Notes: generated by a model from the letters alone, not told the origin. 64,000 bases of DNA from Sinotaia quadrata (GCA_028829895.1 CM054181.1:100552360-100616359); one strand, 5' to 3'. Positions 49,762 to 61,944 are shown, counted from the stretch's first letter. Numbers and translations: made by a program.

Positions 49762-49975
49762 CCCGTTTTCTTTCTTTGTGTTGTCTTCCCTCTGGCGCAG
49801 CAGACGGAGGAAGGTCCGCAACACAAGCCTCTTGGACACAGCAGACAAAGCAGGAAGAACAACAGGAAAAGGAAAGCGGCCAGAGCGATCAGCGAAGCGG
49901 CTAGAATGGCCATTTCCTCCCAGCCCAACCCACCCCAAAAGGCCGGAGGGGTTGAGGGCAAACCGCCAAGAACCA
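49762..49975 (-). CDS. Gene B exon 5, transmembrane helix and Cys-rich juxtamembrane
   Basis: Acceptor GATTGGTTTCATTTCAG, donor ACGG|GTAAAA. The 214 bases read a short extracellular stalk (PSTPPAFWGGLGWEEM), a helix of about 25 hydrophobic residues (AILAASLIALAAFLFLLFFL), then CLLCPRGLCCGPSSVCCARG and a basic RKK end. GC content is markedly higher than in the flanks. The plus-strand frame through the same bases lacks splice logic. Confidence 0.75.
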
Positions 49976-50489
49976 CTGAAATGAAACCAATCACGTGGTC
50001 TGTGATTCATTGATGTGTTTTTTTGTTGTTGTTGGCTGAAAATGGTGATCGTATTTTAGTTACAGAGACTGGGAAGTATGTTTTAGTGGCCATCAAAGAT
50101 TACTGTTTCATTCATGTGTTAAAATGTGTGGGGTTTGGTTGATGTTGTTTTGATATTTTGCTGCAGCAAATGGCGATTGTTGTTTTAGAAACAGTCATGT
50201 ATGATTGTGTTTCTGTTTCAGAGACTGATGACTGAGTTTAAATTGCAATATGAAGGGTGATTGTGTTTTAGAAAAATGTGAAAGTTTATTGTATTTGAAT
50301 TGCAGTGACTAATAATAGTCTTTATTTTACAGTGACTTGCAGTGGTAGGTGATTATGCTGTACGTGACTGATGACAGTATATCACTTGCAGTGGTAGGTG
50401 ATTATACTGTACTTGAACTCTTGTAAATGGGGATTCAGTTGAAATAAACAGGGTTGAGTAAGCTTCTGTAAAGGGGAAATGAGTTTAAC
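49976..50489. other. Intron 4 DNA without clear repeats
   Basis: T/G-rich on the plus strand; weak TTTTAGTTACAGAG-type words. No gene. Confidence 0.45.
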
Positions 50490-50875
50490 TTTTAGTAAAT
50501 AAGGATTGGGTTGAAGCTGTAGTAAATAAGGATTGGGTTGAAGCTGTAGTAAATAAGGATTGGGTTGAAGTTGTAGTAAATAAGGATTGGGTTGAAGCTG
50601 TAGTAAATAAGGATTGGGTTGAAGCTGTAGTAAATAAGGATTGGGTTGAAGTTGTAGTAAATAAAGATTGGGTTGAAGTTGTAGTAAATAAGGATTGGGT
50701 TGAAGCTGTAGTAAATAAGGATTGGGTTGAAGCTGTAGTAAATAAGGATTGGGTTGAAGCTGTAGTAAATAAGGATTGGGTTGAAGTTGTAGTAAATAAG
50801 GATTGGGTTGAAGTTGTAGTAAATAAGGATTGGGTTGAAGTTGTAGTAAATAAGGACTACGTTTAACTTGCAACA
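50490..50875. repeat. 27-bp minisatellite, 14 copies
   Basis: AAATAAGGATTGGGTTGAAG repeats every 27 bp; a 195-residue minus frame (QPNPYLLQL repeats) results from the 9-codon period. Confidence 0.95.
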
Positions 50876-51300
50876 AATAGGGAATTAGTTTAAGCTGCTT
50901 TAAAAAAGAACTGAGTTTAATTTTTAGTAAAGAGGTAATTAGTGTAAGTTGCTGTAAAATGGAAATCAATTTAATTTTAAAAACAGGGGTTGAGTTTAAA
51001 CTGCAGTAAATGGAGATTGAGTTTAGATGCAGTAACTGGAGATGAGTTATAGCTGTATCAAATATGGATTGAGTTTAAGCTGCAGTAAATGGGATTAAAT
51101 CAAAGCTGCACTAAATGGAGATTAAGTTTAAGTTGACGTAAATAGGAACTGAGTTTAACCTGTAGTAAATGGGGATTAAATCAAAGCTGCACTAAATGGA
51201 GACTAAGTTTAAGTTGACGTAAATAGGAACTGAGTTTAAGTTGCAGTAAATGGGGATTAAGTTTAAATTGCAGTAAATGGAAACTGTTTCTGATACAATG
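50876..51300. repeat. Diverged copies of the 27-bp family
   Basis: Units such as GCAGTAAATGGAGATTGAGT continue with many changes, an older edge of the same array. Confidence 0.8.
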
Positions 51301-51939
51301 AACAGTGATTGCAGTTTTTGCAGCAAAAGTGATTGCGTTGTAGTGACTGTTGTATAAACACAGTGAAGGTGGTTGTGTTGTACTTAATGAATTGTTTTCG
51401 TTTCAGTCAAAGATTATGTTTAATATGCACTAAAAGGTGACCGTAATTTAGAACCAGTGAAGAATTATTATACTGTAGCTGCACCAAAAGGGGAGGGGTG
51501 CATTATAGATGCAGTGACAGATAACTTTAAGTTAGACTTCAGTTGCGCAGAAATATGGCCGTGTTGGAGTTGCAATTAAAGGCAATTGTAATTCAGATAC
51601 AGCAAAAGATTATTTTTTTAATGCAGAGAAATGTAGCTGCGGTGCTGTGTCGTAAAACCGTGATTTGCATTTACGTGTCAAGTGCGACTGTACAGTAGAT
51701 GTAATAAAAATTTGTTGTGTTTGAATACAGGAAATAAAAATGTATTTTTAGATGTTGTGAAAGGTTATTATAAATTCAAATTTAGATACAGAGAAAGACA
51801 TCTGCACTTTAGATGTATTCATCTGTTTTGTCGTAATCATTCAGAATTGATTGAGATATTTGGAGTGCACTATTTAGAAAATAAAAGCGATAAGTAGCGT
51901 GCATATACAAGACTTCTCATTAATGGTATTTATCGTGGA
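51301..51939. other. Unassigned intron DNA
   Basis: No supported exon; a plus frame at 51682-51897 lacks splice sites. Confidence 0.45.
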
Positions 51940-52120
51940 GCGGAGGTGGGGAAGAGGAGATAAATTAATGAAGAAGACAGTGAGGGGGAGGGGAGGAAAA
52001 GATAAATTAATGAAGAAGACAGTGAGGTGGAGGAGGAGGAAGAGGAAATAAATTAATGAAGCACAAGGTGAGGGGGGGGGGAGAAGGAGATAAATTAATG
52101 AAGAATACAGCGAGAATCGA
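51940..52120. repeat. Purine-rich minisatellite of about 38-43 bp, 4 copies
   Basis: GATAAATTAATGAAGAAGAC with GAGGGGGAGG segments recurs. Confidence 0.85.
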
Positions 52121-52332
52121 AACAAATGAAGCATTATTATTGAATGGATGAAATTTCAAAATGATAGCTTCCTTAGTAAATTATTTATTCGACTGTGCTT
52201 TTTATTTTACGTACATACACATTTAAAAACTATAGATGTTTAAAATAATGTGCTAAAACCTTAAAGTAATAAATATTTATTCCATAAGTTTCTCTTGCAC
52301 TTAAACTGAAAAGCAACGTTACATCCACTCAC

Positions 52333-52383
52333 GCCATGGCTGGTCTTTGCAGAAACAGTATGGAGAGAAAGCCCAGTGGTCCA
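52333..52383 (-). CDS. Gene B exon 4, 51-base extracellular microexon
   Basis: Acceptor TTCTGTAATTCTTACAG and donor CATGGC|GTGAGT are both strong. In the phase set by exon 5 it encodes DHWAFSPYCFCKDQPW, aromatic with two cysteines, just outside the membrane. The length is a multiple of three, so skipping would keep the frame. Confidence 0.6.
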
Positions 52384-52670
52384 CTGTAAGAATTACAGAA
52401 TAATGAGATTAAAACGTAAAATGAGAATCACAAAGAAAATTTTCATAACAATGAATTTTATATTGTAATAATGATTATTAAATAATGAAAATATTACTTT
52501 CGACAAAGTATCCTAGGGTAACATACACACAAACACAAAGGCACAATAAATAAAATCTACACATACGTACACAAAATCGAATAATTTTATACGCATAATT
52601 ATATCGGGGCAGGATTTGCGACAAGTTAAATATGCATTTTAACAAAGTCAGGGAAAAATTAATCACTCAC

Positions 52671-52740
52671 TGCCGTTCATTATTTGTATCTGTGATACTG
52701 CGAACCAGCAAGACAAGCGCGATTGGCTGTGCCTACCAGT
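52671..52740 (-). CDS. Gene B exon 3, extracellular
   Basis: Donor GGCA|GTGAGT is strong. The acceptor is either CTTTAATGCTTGAG (used here, phase 0) or the nearby GGTAG. It reads TGRHSQSRLSCWFAVSQIQI and MNG. Another frame contains SITDTNNER, which resembles a cadherin calcium motif but would not connect to exon 4 and the transmembrane exon. Confidence 0.45.
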
Positions 52741-53181
52741 CTCAAGCATTAAAGATAAACAGAAATATCTATGATATCAATAGAGATAGCCTGGGAGTCT
52801 CAAACACCAAAGAAAGAATGAGAAAAATATGACTATGCATCAGTAGAGATTTAAATATCAAATACAGAAAGAGAAAAATATATCTATGCATCAGTAGAGA
52901 TTTAAACATCTGCCTGTGAATCTCAAACATCAAAGATAGAAAGAGAGAAAGATTTCTGAATCTCAAAAGATAGAAAGAGAGAAAGATTTCTATAGTACAT
53001 AAGCAGAGATATAAACCTGAGTCAATTTAGATATAAATTAAAAATATTCATTTAGAAATAAACTGACGTCAGTATACATGCAGAAACAAAGGTCAGTACA
53101 GATAAGGAATTTCCAAAAATTTACAAAAAATACAAAACTAAACATAAATGTAAAATTTGACATAACCAGTTTTACTTCTTT
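52741..53181. repeat. Degenerate 50-60-bp repeats
   Basis: CATCAGTAGAGATTTAAA and AAAGATAGAAAGAGAGAAAG recur 2-3 times each. Confidence 0.65.
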
Positions 53182-53408
<227 letters not shown>

Positions 53409-53429
53409 AGTAAAGAAATAAAGAATTAA

Positions 53430-53780
53430 GTAAAGAAATACATTTACAGGTAAGAAAAATATATAGACGTACATTTAAGTCTAGAGACGTAGAGATAAGT
53501 CAAGACATAGATTTACATGTAAGCATAGAATTAGACGTAGAGATAGGTCAGCATATAGATTTACATCTAAGTATAGAAATACGTAGATTTACATGTAAGT
53601 ATAGAATTAGACGTAGAGATAAGTAAACATATAGATTTACATCTAAGTATAGAAATAGACGGTACATGTAAGTATAGAAATTGAGGTGCAGATAAGTCAA
53701 GATAGACATCTAAGGTAAGAATACAAAGTACATGTAAGTATAGAAAAAAACTTAAAGATCAATACATATATAGATTTACA
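53430..53780. repeat. Degenerate repeat with AGATTTACATGTAAGTATAG
   Basis: About seven diverged units of 40-60 bp with shared words TAGACGTAGAGATAAGTCA. Confidence 0.7.
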
Positions 53781-53899
53781 GACTTAGAGGACAAATTAGA
53801 TCAGATAAATATAAATATGGTTTTATACATAAACATAGATTTGATTGGAATTTTATATTTAAAAAACATCACACATGCAAACCACAATTTTCTCTCTCT

Positions 53900-54061
<162 letters not shown>

Positions 54062-54244
54062 GTATCCGCTGTAGGGATATGAGCCCTAACTTGCTAAAAG
54101 ACAATCCGAGATTGTCATTTTATAAGATCTGACTTATTTACGCAATAATCTACTGAGCTATACCATTATCGTGAAACTGTAATATTAAATTAGCGTAAGA
54201 TCCGTTTGATAAAGCTTAATCATACGCATTTTGATAACTGACCT

Positions 54245-54465
54245 TTGATTAAACTGTACCATTAGCACACTAAATTACGTTTTCATGTTTCTGACCTTTG
54301 ATTAAACTGTACCATTAGCACACTAAAGATAAGTTTTCATGTTTCTGACTTTTGATTAAACTGTACCATTAGCATAATAAAGATAGGTTTTCATGTTTCT
54401 GACCTTTGATTAAACTGTACCATTAGCACACTAATATAAGTTTTCACGTTTCTGACCTTTGGGAA
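54245..54465. repeat. 57-bp minisatellite, 4 copies
   Basis: TCTGACCTTTGATTAAACTG and TACCATTAGCACACTAA recur. Confidence 0.9.
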
Positions 54466-54790
54466 GCAAAGCAAGTACCGCACACTAAGAGCTAGGTTTG
54501 TCGCCAACAAGCACTGCAAGTACTGCACGCTAAGAGCTAGGTTTGTCGCCAACAAGCACTGCAAGTACTGCACGCTAAGAGCTAGGTTTGTCGCCAACAA
54601 GCACTGCAAGTACTGCACGCTAAGAGCTAGGTTTGTCGCCAACAAGCACTGCAAGTACTGCACGCTAAGAGCTAGGTTTGTCGCCAACAAGCACTGCAAG
54701 TACTGCACGCTAAGAGCTAGGTTTGTCGCCAACAAGCACTGCAAGTACTGCACGCTAAGAGCTAGGTTTGTCGCCAACAAGCACTGTTAG
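54466..54790. repeat. 45-bp minisatellite, 7 copies, adjoining the previous array
   Basis: AGAGCTAGGTTTGTCGCCAA repeats every 45 bp, almost identical. The minus frame of 129 residues with LATNLALSVQYLQCL repeats comes from the 15-codon period. Confidence 0.95.
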
Positions 54791-55125
54791 CGCAAGTTTC
54801 TGTCACAAACATAGAATCTGTGACCAATCTCTGTACCATATCCCACTTCAAAATGGCTTCCGGGATACATGTTAACATGAAACACTGACAGATTTAAGAG
54901 TTTTAAAGTTAAAAGTCTGATTCCGCTACCAGAGTGAAGGGAAACAATTGACAAGGTTAAATTTTATAACTGACAAGTGTCCAAGCAAATGTGATGACCC
55001 ATTTTGCCAGAGCAGGTCACACACGTGCACATACATACACGAAGACACACACATATATATCACTAACGTTTCTTTATTTAAAAAAAAAATATTTCTGGTT
55101 TTAAAATGCATGGAAATATTCTTAC

Positions 55126-55182
55126 CTTTAGACATTCCGATCTTGAAGAATATTTGAAGCGGAGAAAAAAGGAATTTCCTTT
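55126..55182 (-). CDS. Gene B exon 2, 57-base extracellular microexon
   Basis: Acceptor TGTGAAATTGATTTTAG, donor CTAAAG|GTAAGA. Both ends are phase 0. It reads KGNSFFLRFKYSSRSECLK. A second frame is open but does not join exon 3 in phase. Confidence 0.5.
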
Positions 55183-55263
55183 CTAAAATCAATTTCACAT
55201 AAGTTTTTGAATCGTTTACAAGAAATACAAAAATAAATACAATTATAAAATTTGACATATATA

Positions 55264-55372
55264 TATTTTATCTATCTATCTGTCCGTCCGTCCATCTATT
55301 TATCTATCTATCTCTCTGTCTATTTATCCATCCATCCATCTATCTCTCTTTCTGTCTATCTATTCTTCTACT
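55264..55372. repeat. Interrupted ATCT/CCGT/CCAT tetranucleotides
   Basis: Mixed short tetranucleotide runs. Confidence 0.9.
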
Positions 55373-55390
55373 AAGATATCGTGCGTGCGT

Positions 55391-55835
55391 TCAAGACGCA
55401 TATTTTGATTATCGTATATTTTTATGAAGCGCTTTCAAGACGCATATTTTGATTATCGTATATTTTTATGAAGCGCTTTCAAGACGCATATTTTGATTAT
55501 CGTATATTTTTATGAAGCGCTTTCAAGACGCATATTTTGATTATCGTATATTTTTATGAAGCGCTTTCAAGACGCATATTTTGATTATCGTATATTTTTA
55601 TGAAGCGCTTTCAAGACGCATATTTTGATTATCGTATATTTTTATGAAGCGCTTTCAAGACGCATATTTTGATTATCGTATATTTTTATGAAGCGCTTTC
55701 AAGACGCATATTTTGATTATCGTATATTTTTATGAAGCGCTTTCAAGACGCATATTTTGATTATCGTATATTTTTATGAAGCGCTTTCAAGACGCATATT
55801 TTGTTTATCGTATATTTTTATGAAACGCTTTGAAA
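55391..55835. repeat. 44-bp minisatellite, 10 copies, nearly identical
   Basis: TCAAGACGCATATTTTGATT recurs every 44 bp with essentially no differences until the last copy, implying very recent expansion. Confidence 0.96.
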
Positions 55836-56383
55836 TATTATAATACATTTCTCACGCGTGTAGGCGTTTTTGTACTTTTAATGTAGATACGTTATTTTTA
55901 CTACTACCTCGTTAACACTTTAACGCTTAATAATGGAAGTGGCTTTGATTCATTTTAAAATAAAAAGTCATAAAAGTTTATATTTAAGAAACAGTGTAAT
56001 TTCTCACAGTAAATGTTTTCACTAAGGAAAATATTATTTAGACTCTAATCGGACTGCAATGAAATTACATTTTTGTACGTCCTGAAAATATTACGCATTA
56101 CGATCACAACAATGATATTTACAACTACTACCACTGTAACATTAGGTTTCACTTACATTTCTGTACGTAATCCTGAAAATGTAACTTTTCACGCATCACA
56201 ATCACACCAATGATATTTACAACTATTAAAAATACAACATGAAGTTTTACTTACCCACTCATGAAGAACTTAGAATGTTTACTGATTATAATTTAATTCC
56301 TGTGGACTTTTACAAAAGTACTATTTAAATGTCTAGTTTACTAAAACACACACAGACGCTTAATAAATTCTAATTCCACATAC
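55836..56383. other. Intron 1 DNA with a doubled segment of about 110 bp
   Basis: TTTACAACTACTACCACTGT/TTTACAACTATTA and GTACGTCCTGAAAAT/GTACGTAATCCTGAAAAT mark two copies at 56050-56240. Donor-like ACTTAC words in them are part of the repeat. Confidence 0.55.
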
Positions 56384-56587
56384 TTTTCTTGGTGTTTCAA
56401 CGGGCGTAACTATCAAAAAGACCGTTGAATGTTGGGTTTTATTTTTTGTAGCTGGTAAGAATGACTGTAAATGCTGTTTGAAAAAAACTGGTTCTGTAGG
56501 TACAAGACGGGCCAGACTAAAGAGGACACTTGTTGATGTACAGGAAGGACTGGTCAGAAAGGAGGCTGGCTGTCGAAAATGGATGCT
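56384..56587 (-). CDS. Gene B exon 1 of the visible part, extracellular
   Basis: Donor AGAAAA|GTATGT is strong. The acceptor GACTGATGAAG follows a CTAAC branch-like word by about 28 bases. It encodes 68 residues in phase 0 (SIHFRQPASFLTSPSCTSTS through VFLIVTPVETPRK). An ATG lies six bases upstream in frame, but no signal peptide is apparent if translation starts there. A plus-strand frame over the same bases is also open, which lowers confidence. Confidence 0.45.
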
Positions 56588-57244
56588 CTTCATCAGTCGA
56601 GCAAAATTGGAATGTTAGGGAGAATTTACGTATAATATTGTTTGTGCGTCAGTGAGCGTCAACTTACATAGACACACGTATACTCGCAACCGACAGAACT
56701 CCACTCCGAAGACGTGTGATTGAGTCGTGAAACCAACAATGCACTTGCAGACACACACGCACATACAGACAAACACTCTCACACACACGCGTAGACCTAC
56801 TCATAGATACGTAGGTTTACTCACATATACACTTGCATACATAGACACGTAGTTTCACCCACGTAGGCCTACTCAAAAAGACAAAACTGTTCTCTTCAAA
56901 AATACACACATTCGCACTTGCAAGCGTTCCAACTCACTGACACACACATATTGCTCATTCTAATACCCACGAACATATTTACAATTGAATACAGACTTAC
57001 GAAATGTAAAGTGTATAGGTAAGATGTTAAAAGCAGTGGGTGTGTATACAATGTATTGCATCCCTTGGTCGGTAAATAGTAAATAGAGTATTACATATTT
57101 TTACTTCTTGGATTCTTAGCGCAGCCCTGACTGACTGACCACTTGGACACAAGTTTTGGACATTACAAATCTATGTGTCTGAGCCTTTGAGACTAACGAC
57201 ATTTGTTGTGCATTTGACCAAGACTTCTGACACTTTTACTGTTG
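56588..57244. other. Unassigned DNA, CA-rich
   Basis: ACACACGCAC-type words at 56680-56960; no supported exon. Confidence 0.45.
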
Positions 57245-58095
57245 TAAAACGTCTTCAACGTATTACAACTTGAAGAACAACAGTTTGAACATATTACAAC
57301 TTGAAGAACAACAGTTTGAACATATTACAACTTGAAGAACAACAGTTTGAACATACTACAACTTGAAGAACAACAGTTTGAACATATTACAACTTGAAGA
57401 ACAACAGTTTGAACATACTACAACTTGAAGAACAACAGTTTGAACATATTACAACTTGAAGAACAACAGTTTGAACGTATTACAACCTGAAGAACAACAG
57501 TTTGAACGTATTGCATCTTTAAAAGCAACAGTTTGAACGTATTACAACTTGAAGAACAACAGTTTGAACGCATTACAGCTTATAGAACAACAGTATGAAC
57601 GTATTGCATCTTTAAAAGCAACAGTTTGAACGCATTACAGATTGAAGAACAACAGTTTGAGCGTATTACAGCCTGAAGAACAGATTGAACATAGACTTGA
57701 ACGTAATACATCTTTAACAACGGCTTCAACATTTTACAGCCTGAATATACACTTGAACAGAGCTTAAACAACGGCTTGAACGTATTACAATTTTGATAGA
57801 GACTTGAACATGAAATAGCTTGAACAACAATTGAACATATTACAGCTTAAACAACACTTGAATGTTTACATACAGTTTGAAGAAAGGCCTGGACATATTG
57901 CAGTTTGAACAGACCTGGACGTACTGCAGTTTGAACAAAGGCCTAGATTATATTACAGTTTGAACAAAGGCCTGGACGTATTATAGTTTGAATAAAGGCC
58001 TGGACGTATTACGATTTGAACAAAGGCCTTGACGTATTACCGTTTGAATAAAGGCCTGGACGTATTACTGTTTGAACAAAGATTTGGACGCTTTA
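57245..58095. repeat. 31-bp minisatellite (about 15 copies) grading into a 28-bp one (about 7)
   Basis: TTGAAGAACAACAGTTTGAA repeats to about 57600, then diverges. From 57880, GTTTGAACAAAGGCCTGGAC repeats. Both share TTTGAAC-x-ATTAC, so they may be related. Confidence 0.9.
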
Positions 58096-59384
58096 CAATT
58101 AAAAATAATTCTGTAGAGTTTATGAAGTCGATAATCGTAGAAATTGTTTCGCTAGAAAATCAGAAGTGTAAAAGTGAAGATCGACAAACAAGTCACTAGT
58201 GCCTTAGGGGTTTCTGTGAAAGACAAATGCAGTGTGAATGTGAAATAATGGAATAACCTATTGATGTACCGGGACCCCATCTAAATTGCTTATGCGTCAG
58301 GAAATTAAGTCTTTATTTGGAAGAAATACAAAGGATTGACATCTTTTGGAAGACATCACAACAAAACGCATAAATGCAATTTATGTTAACTGTCGAAAAG
58401 CCAACATGGCTTTTATTAAAATAAATAAATGTGTGATGTTGGTGGATACCCAGAGGGCTAGAACAGGGTTTAGTGAGTCACATACATATCAATGAACTCA
58501 GACTTTTACATGCTTTTCTGGTCAACCACTCACCTAGGACAAACACAAACAATACGCACAGCATACAGACGCCCACAGACTTATACACAATACAGAGACC
58601 ATACACATCCACACCCAGACAGGACCAAGACACACATAATCTACATTTAGACCACATACAGACCACACATAGACACGCATACTAATTACATACCCACACA
58701 AACTACAGACACAAACACACACCAACCGCACATGTAGACACCCACACCAGTCCACTACATAAACACTCACAGACCATACCCCATTCAGATACACAAACTA
58801 TATAGAGAGAAACATAAAAAAAGACGCACAGTCACACTAATAGGGTTTTATTCAGAAAAGATTTTCACACATCGAACTAACTACACATTAAACTTCTTTA
58901 AACATTAAACTAAAAAATAACAATGTTTCCTTGCTGGTAACAGTGTTGGGATGAGGACTATAAATAGTTTAACAATGATTAATCGAAATCACTCTCAATG
59001 TTCGTGTGGATATTTATTAAATGTCCGAAGGCAGATAATAATGTTTTCTTGCAATTTTGTTTTTTCTTTTATAGTCTAATCGTTTTTATCATATTTATTG
59101 TTTTCTGTTTTTAAAATTACAAATACGTAAAGGGACAGAACTTAATGTTAATCAAGTGCCATGAAAAGGCAAACGAATAACCTCCCATTCATGATATGCA
59201 TTTAATACGCAACCGTTCAGAAATTTTAGATTAAAATAGATAACAATGTGGAAATAATTAACTCTCAGTAAAAATAAATAAAATAATATATATAACTCAT
59301 TGTCAATATTCCCCATATACATTGATAGTCACAAAATAAAATAAAATAATAATAGTTTTAAAGAAAGTTGCGCCTACAAAGAGT

Positions 59385-59390
<6 letters not shown>
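58096..59390. other. Unassigned AT-rich DNA with a CA/GA-rich tract
   Basis: ACAGACC/ACACAC text at 58545-58800 generates compositional frames. No supported gene. Confidence 0.5.
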
Positions 59391-59473
<83 letters not shown>

Positions 59474-59480
59474 ACACACC
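59391..59480. repeat. (CA)n microsatellite
   Basis: About 42 units, one interruption. Confidence 0.97.
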
Positions 59481-60077
59481 ATCGTGCATAAAATGCATAC
59501 ATCATCTGACATTAAAGCATATGCATATTTATATATACATACAATATATGTATATAGCATGCAGGCATTCTTATTTACACATATATACATGTTTATAAAT
59601 ACATGCAAATGTTAGTCACTCATGTTTATTTTATAATGCAAAAAATAGCCTTCATGTATACAGAACATACATGTTTATATTTATATGCTTCAAAGATTCC
59701 ATGCAAACAACTAGGTACATATTTATATATGCAGGGAAAACATTTATGTATATATATACTTCCAAACCCTTAAAGTAATTACATACAAGCCTTCATGCAT
59801 ACTATACATTTTTGTTTAAATATGCACGCATAACCATCTTGATTAAAGCACACACACAAACATACACATACATAAACACATAGTCTTCATACATGCAATA
59901 CATACACATAGCTTAAAGACATTCATGCATACATACATGCAAAAGTACATATATACACATATACATACTTATTATTATAAAGACAGTCATTCGTGCACGC
60001 ACGAATGTTTGTGTGTGCGTGTGCATATTGCTTGATTACTAAAATCATTGTCTACTGAAATTTGGCGTTTCTTGTAG
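59481..60077. other. ACAT/ATGC-rich DNA
   Basis: Degenerate CATACAT words; no supported gene. Confidence 0.5.
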
Positions 60078-60510
60078 TGCAGACACTTCAGCCGTCCAAG
60101 TAAGTACAGCTTATTATGCAGACACTTCAGCCGTCCAAGTAAGTACAGCTTATTATGCAGACACTTCAGCCGTCCAAGTAAGTACAGCTTATTATGCAGA
60201 CACTTCAGCCGTCCAAGTAAGTACAGCTTATTATGCAGACACTTCAGCCGTCCAAGTAAGTACAGCTTATTATGCAGACACTTCAGCCGTCCAACTAAGT
60301 ACAGTTATTATGCAGACACTTCAGCCGTCCAACTAAGTACAGCTTATTATGCAGACACTTCAGCCGTCCAAGTAAATACAGCTTAGAGTACAGACTCTTC
60401 AGCAGTCCAAGTAAGTAAAGCTTATAGTACAGACACTTTAGCCGTCAAAATGATACAAGTTACAGTGCAGACACTTCAACCGTCCACATAAGCACAACTT
60501 ATAGTGCAGA
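60078..60510. repeat. 39-bp minisatellite, 9 good and 3 diverged copies, splice-like motifs
   Basis: ACTTCAGCCGTCCAAGTAAG repeats every 39 bp. Each unit has TTATTATGCAG (acceptor-like) and CCAA|GTAAGT (donor-like) 17 bases apart on the plus strand. The right-hand copies degrade toward 60520. Confidence 0.93.
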
Positions 60511-60827
60511 TGTAGCTGCCGGTGAGTCATGTTAGGGGAAGTGTTTCTAAACTAGGTCAGTTTCGCGCTGGGAAGGGGGAGTGGTGGGGGGTGGGTGAGT
60601 GCCTAACGGATAAGTAGAATTTTATGTCAAGTCGAGGTTATTCTTTTGAAGATAAGTCAGGTTTTGAGGTATGCATTAGCTCGGAAGTCCGTGATCTAGT
60701 GCCGCCGAGGTTGATGTTGTTGGTGCCGTAGTTGTTTCCGATGTTGGAGGTGAGGATGGATGGGGATACTTTACACAGTCCTGGCTAGTAGCACACCAAG
60801 TCTTTATCTAGTGTGTACACACGCCCG

Positions 60828-61936
60828 GGATGTTCAACTCTCTGTCCTCCTTATTGATGATGTCGTCGTTGTTGTTGTCATCGCTGTCCCCAGTGTCCGT
60901 TGGGATAGGCATGGACGGGTAATGGTGGCCAGTAAAGTTGATCAAACAAATAGTTTGATCATGTCGGCAATGGGGTGATTAAGAAATTCCCTCTGCAACG
61001 GATACTGCTGCTATCTATACTGTCATAGTTGTCGTTGGTGGTGGTGGTGGTGGGTGTTGTTTTTCATGGTGTTTTCTTGATGTTGTTGTTGTTATCTCGT
61101 GTCCCGCTTGATGTGTGGAGGTGATACTTTCCCTTTTGTTGAGCTCTCACGTCTGATGGTAGCTCTGTTGTTGTTATTGGTGTTGATGGTTCTGATAGGG
61201 GTGAAAGATGGAGGACCTCAAGTATCCTTGTGCAGTCTTCATGGGCAACCTCGATGTCAGCTTGCATGTTTGTTGATGTCTCTGTCCGCTGTCAATTCGG
61301 CCATTTTCTCCTTTGTTTTGATTTTGTTCGTCTGGGTGTTGGCTACCAGTTGTATTATTTTAACGGCAGCTTGTGTTTCGTTTTCTTCTATTATATATAG
61401 TCTTTGCAGTCTGTGAGCTGGAAACTTTTGTCTCTGATGGTAATTTCCATATATGTTTGTATTCGACTCTTTATCGGAAATGCCGATGGCTGGTGTTACC
61501 TTTTCATTTGTTGATGTTTTGTTGGGCCTATTGTAGCGTACATTTTCCTCCGCAATAAGCTCCATCGTCCATGCTACAGTAGTATCTTCTGATGTAAAGA
61601 TGAGATCGAGCATGTCAACAAAGGAGTAATCTAGATCCCTGACGCCGAATTTTATTTTGAAACTCCTAGGTGGGAGCATTAAATCCTTTTCCTGGTATAA
61701 ATACGGGGATTTCTTTGGCTAGCTGATGGCTTTTTGGTGTCATGCAAATCTCCTTGCCCTAAAAACGGCTTCGATGTGGTGTGTGCTGCAGTTCTTGTGG
61801 TGTTTTTCCTCTCTCCATTGTCTTCCGACCCAATAATCCGTTTTAAGGAAGGCAAGAGGCGTCGTCTTACTTCGAAGGCGGCAAGTGGAATCCGAGCAAG
61901 GATTTTTTTTCTTAAAAGGAAAAAAGAAAACAAAAG
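60828..61936 (-). pseudogene. Coding sequence broken by frameshifts, unidentified
   Basis: Three minus frames follow each other with overlapping ends: to 61679 (PSLKRIIGSEDNGERKN), about 61709-61257 (FGVRDLDYSFVDMLDLIF, then MAELTADRDINKH), and to 61064 (ADIEVAHEDCTRILEV, then SPLSEPSTPITTTE). After a gap of mixed frames, a fourth ends at 60828 (PTDTGDSDDNNNDDIINKED). The 140-codon middle frame is unlikely by chance at this AT content. Overlap at each break suggests one sequence with indels, either a pseudogene or assembly errors. Alternatively 61910-61871 and 61691-61542 could be upstream exons of gene B, since both boundaries and phase allow it. Confidence 0.4.
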
Positions 61937-61944
61937 ATTTCTGA

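Noticed and set aside
49684..50013. Plus-strand 109-residue Arg/Lys-rich frame
   Set aside because: It is the complement of the transmembrane exon; splice sites exist only on the minus strand.
50382..50969. 195-residue Gln/Pro/Tyr/Leu repeat protein
   Set aside because: It is explained by the 27-bp minisatellite and lacks splice sites.
52671..52740. Cadherin-like motif SITDTNNER
   Set aside because: It is in a frame that cannot join exon 4 and the transmembrane exon in phase, and no other cadherin repeat is visible.
56430..56620. Plus-strand frame KRTLVDVQEGLVRKEAGCRK
   Set aside because: It is plausible by composition, but the minus strand has a strong GTATGT donor and phase continuity with gene B. 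The choice remains uncertain.
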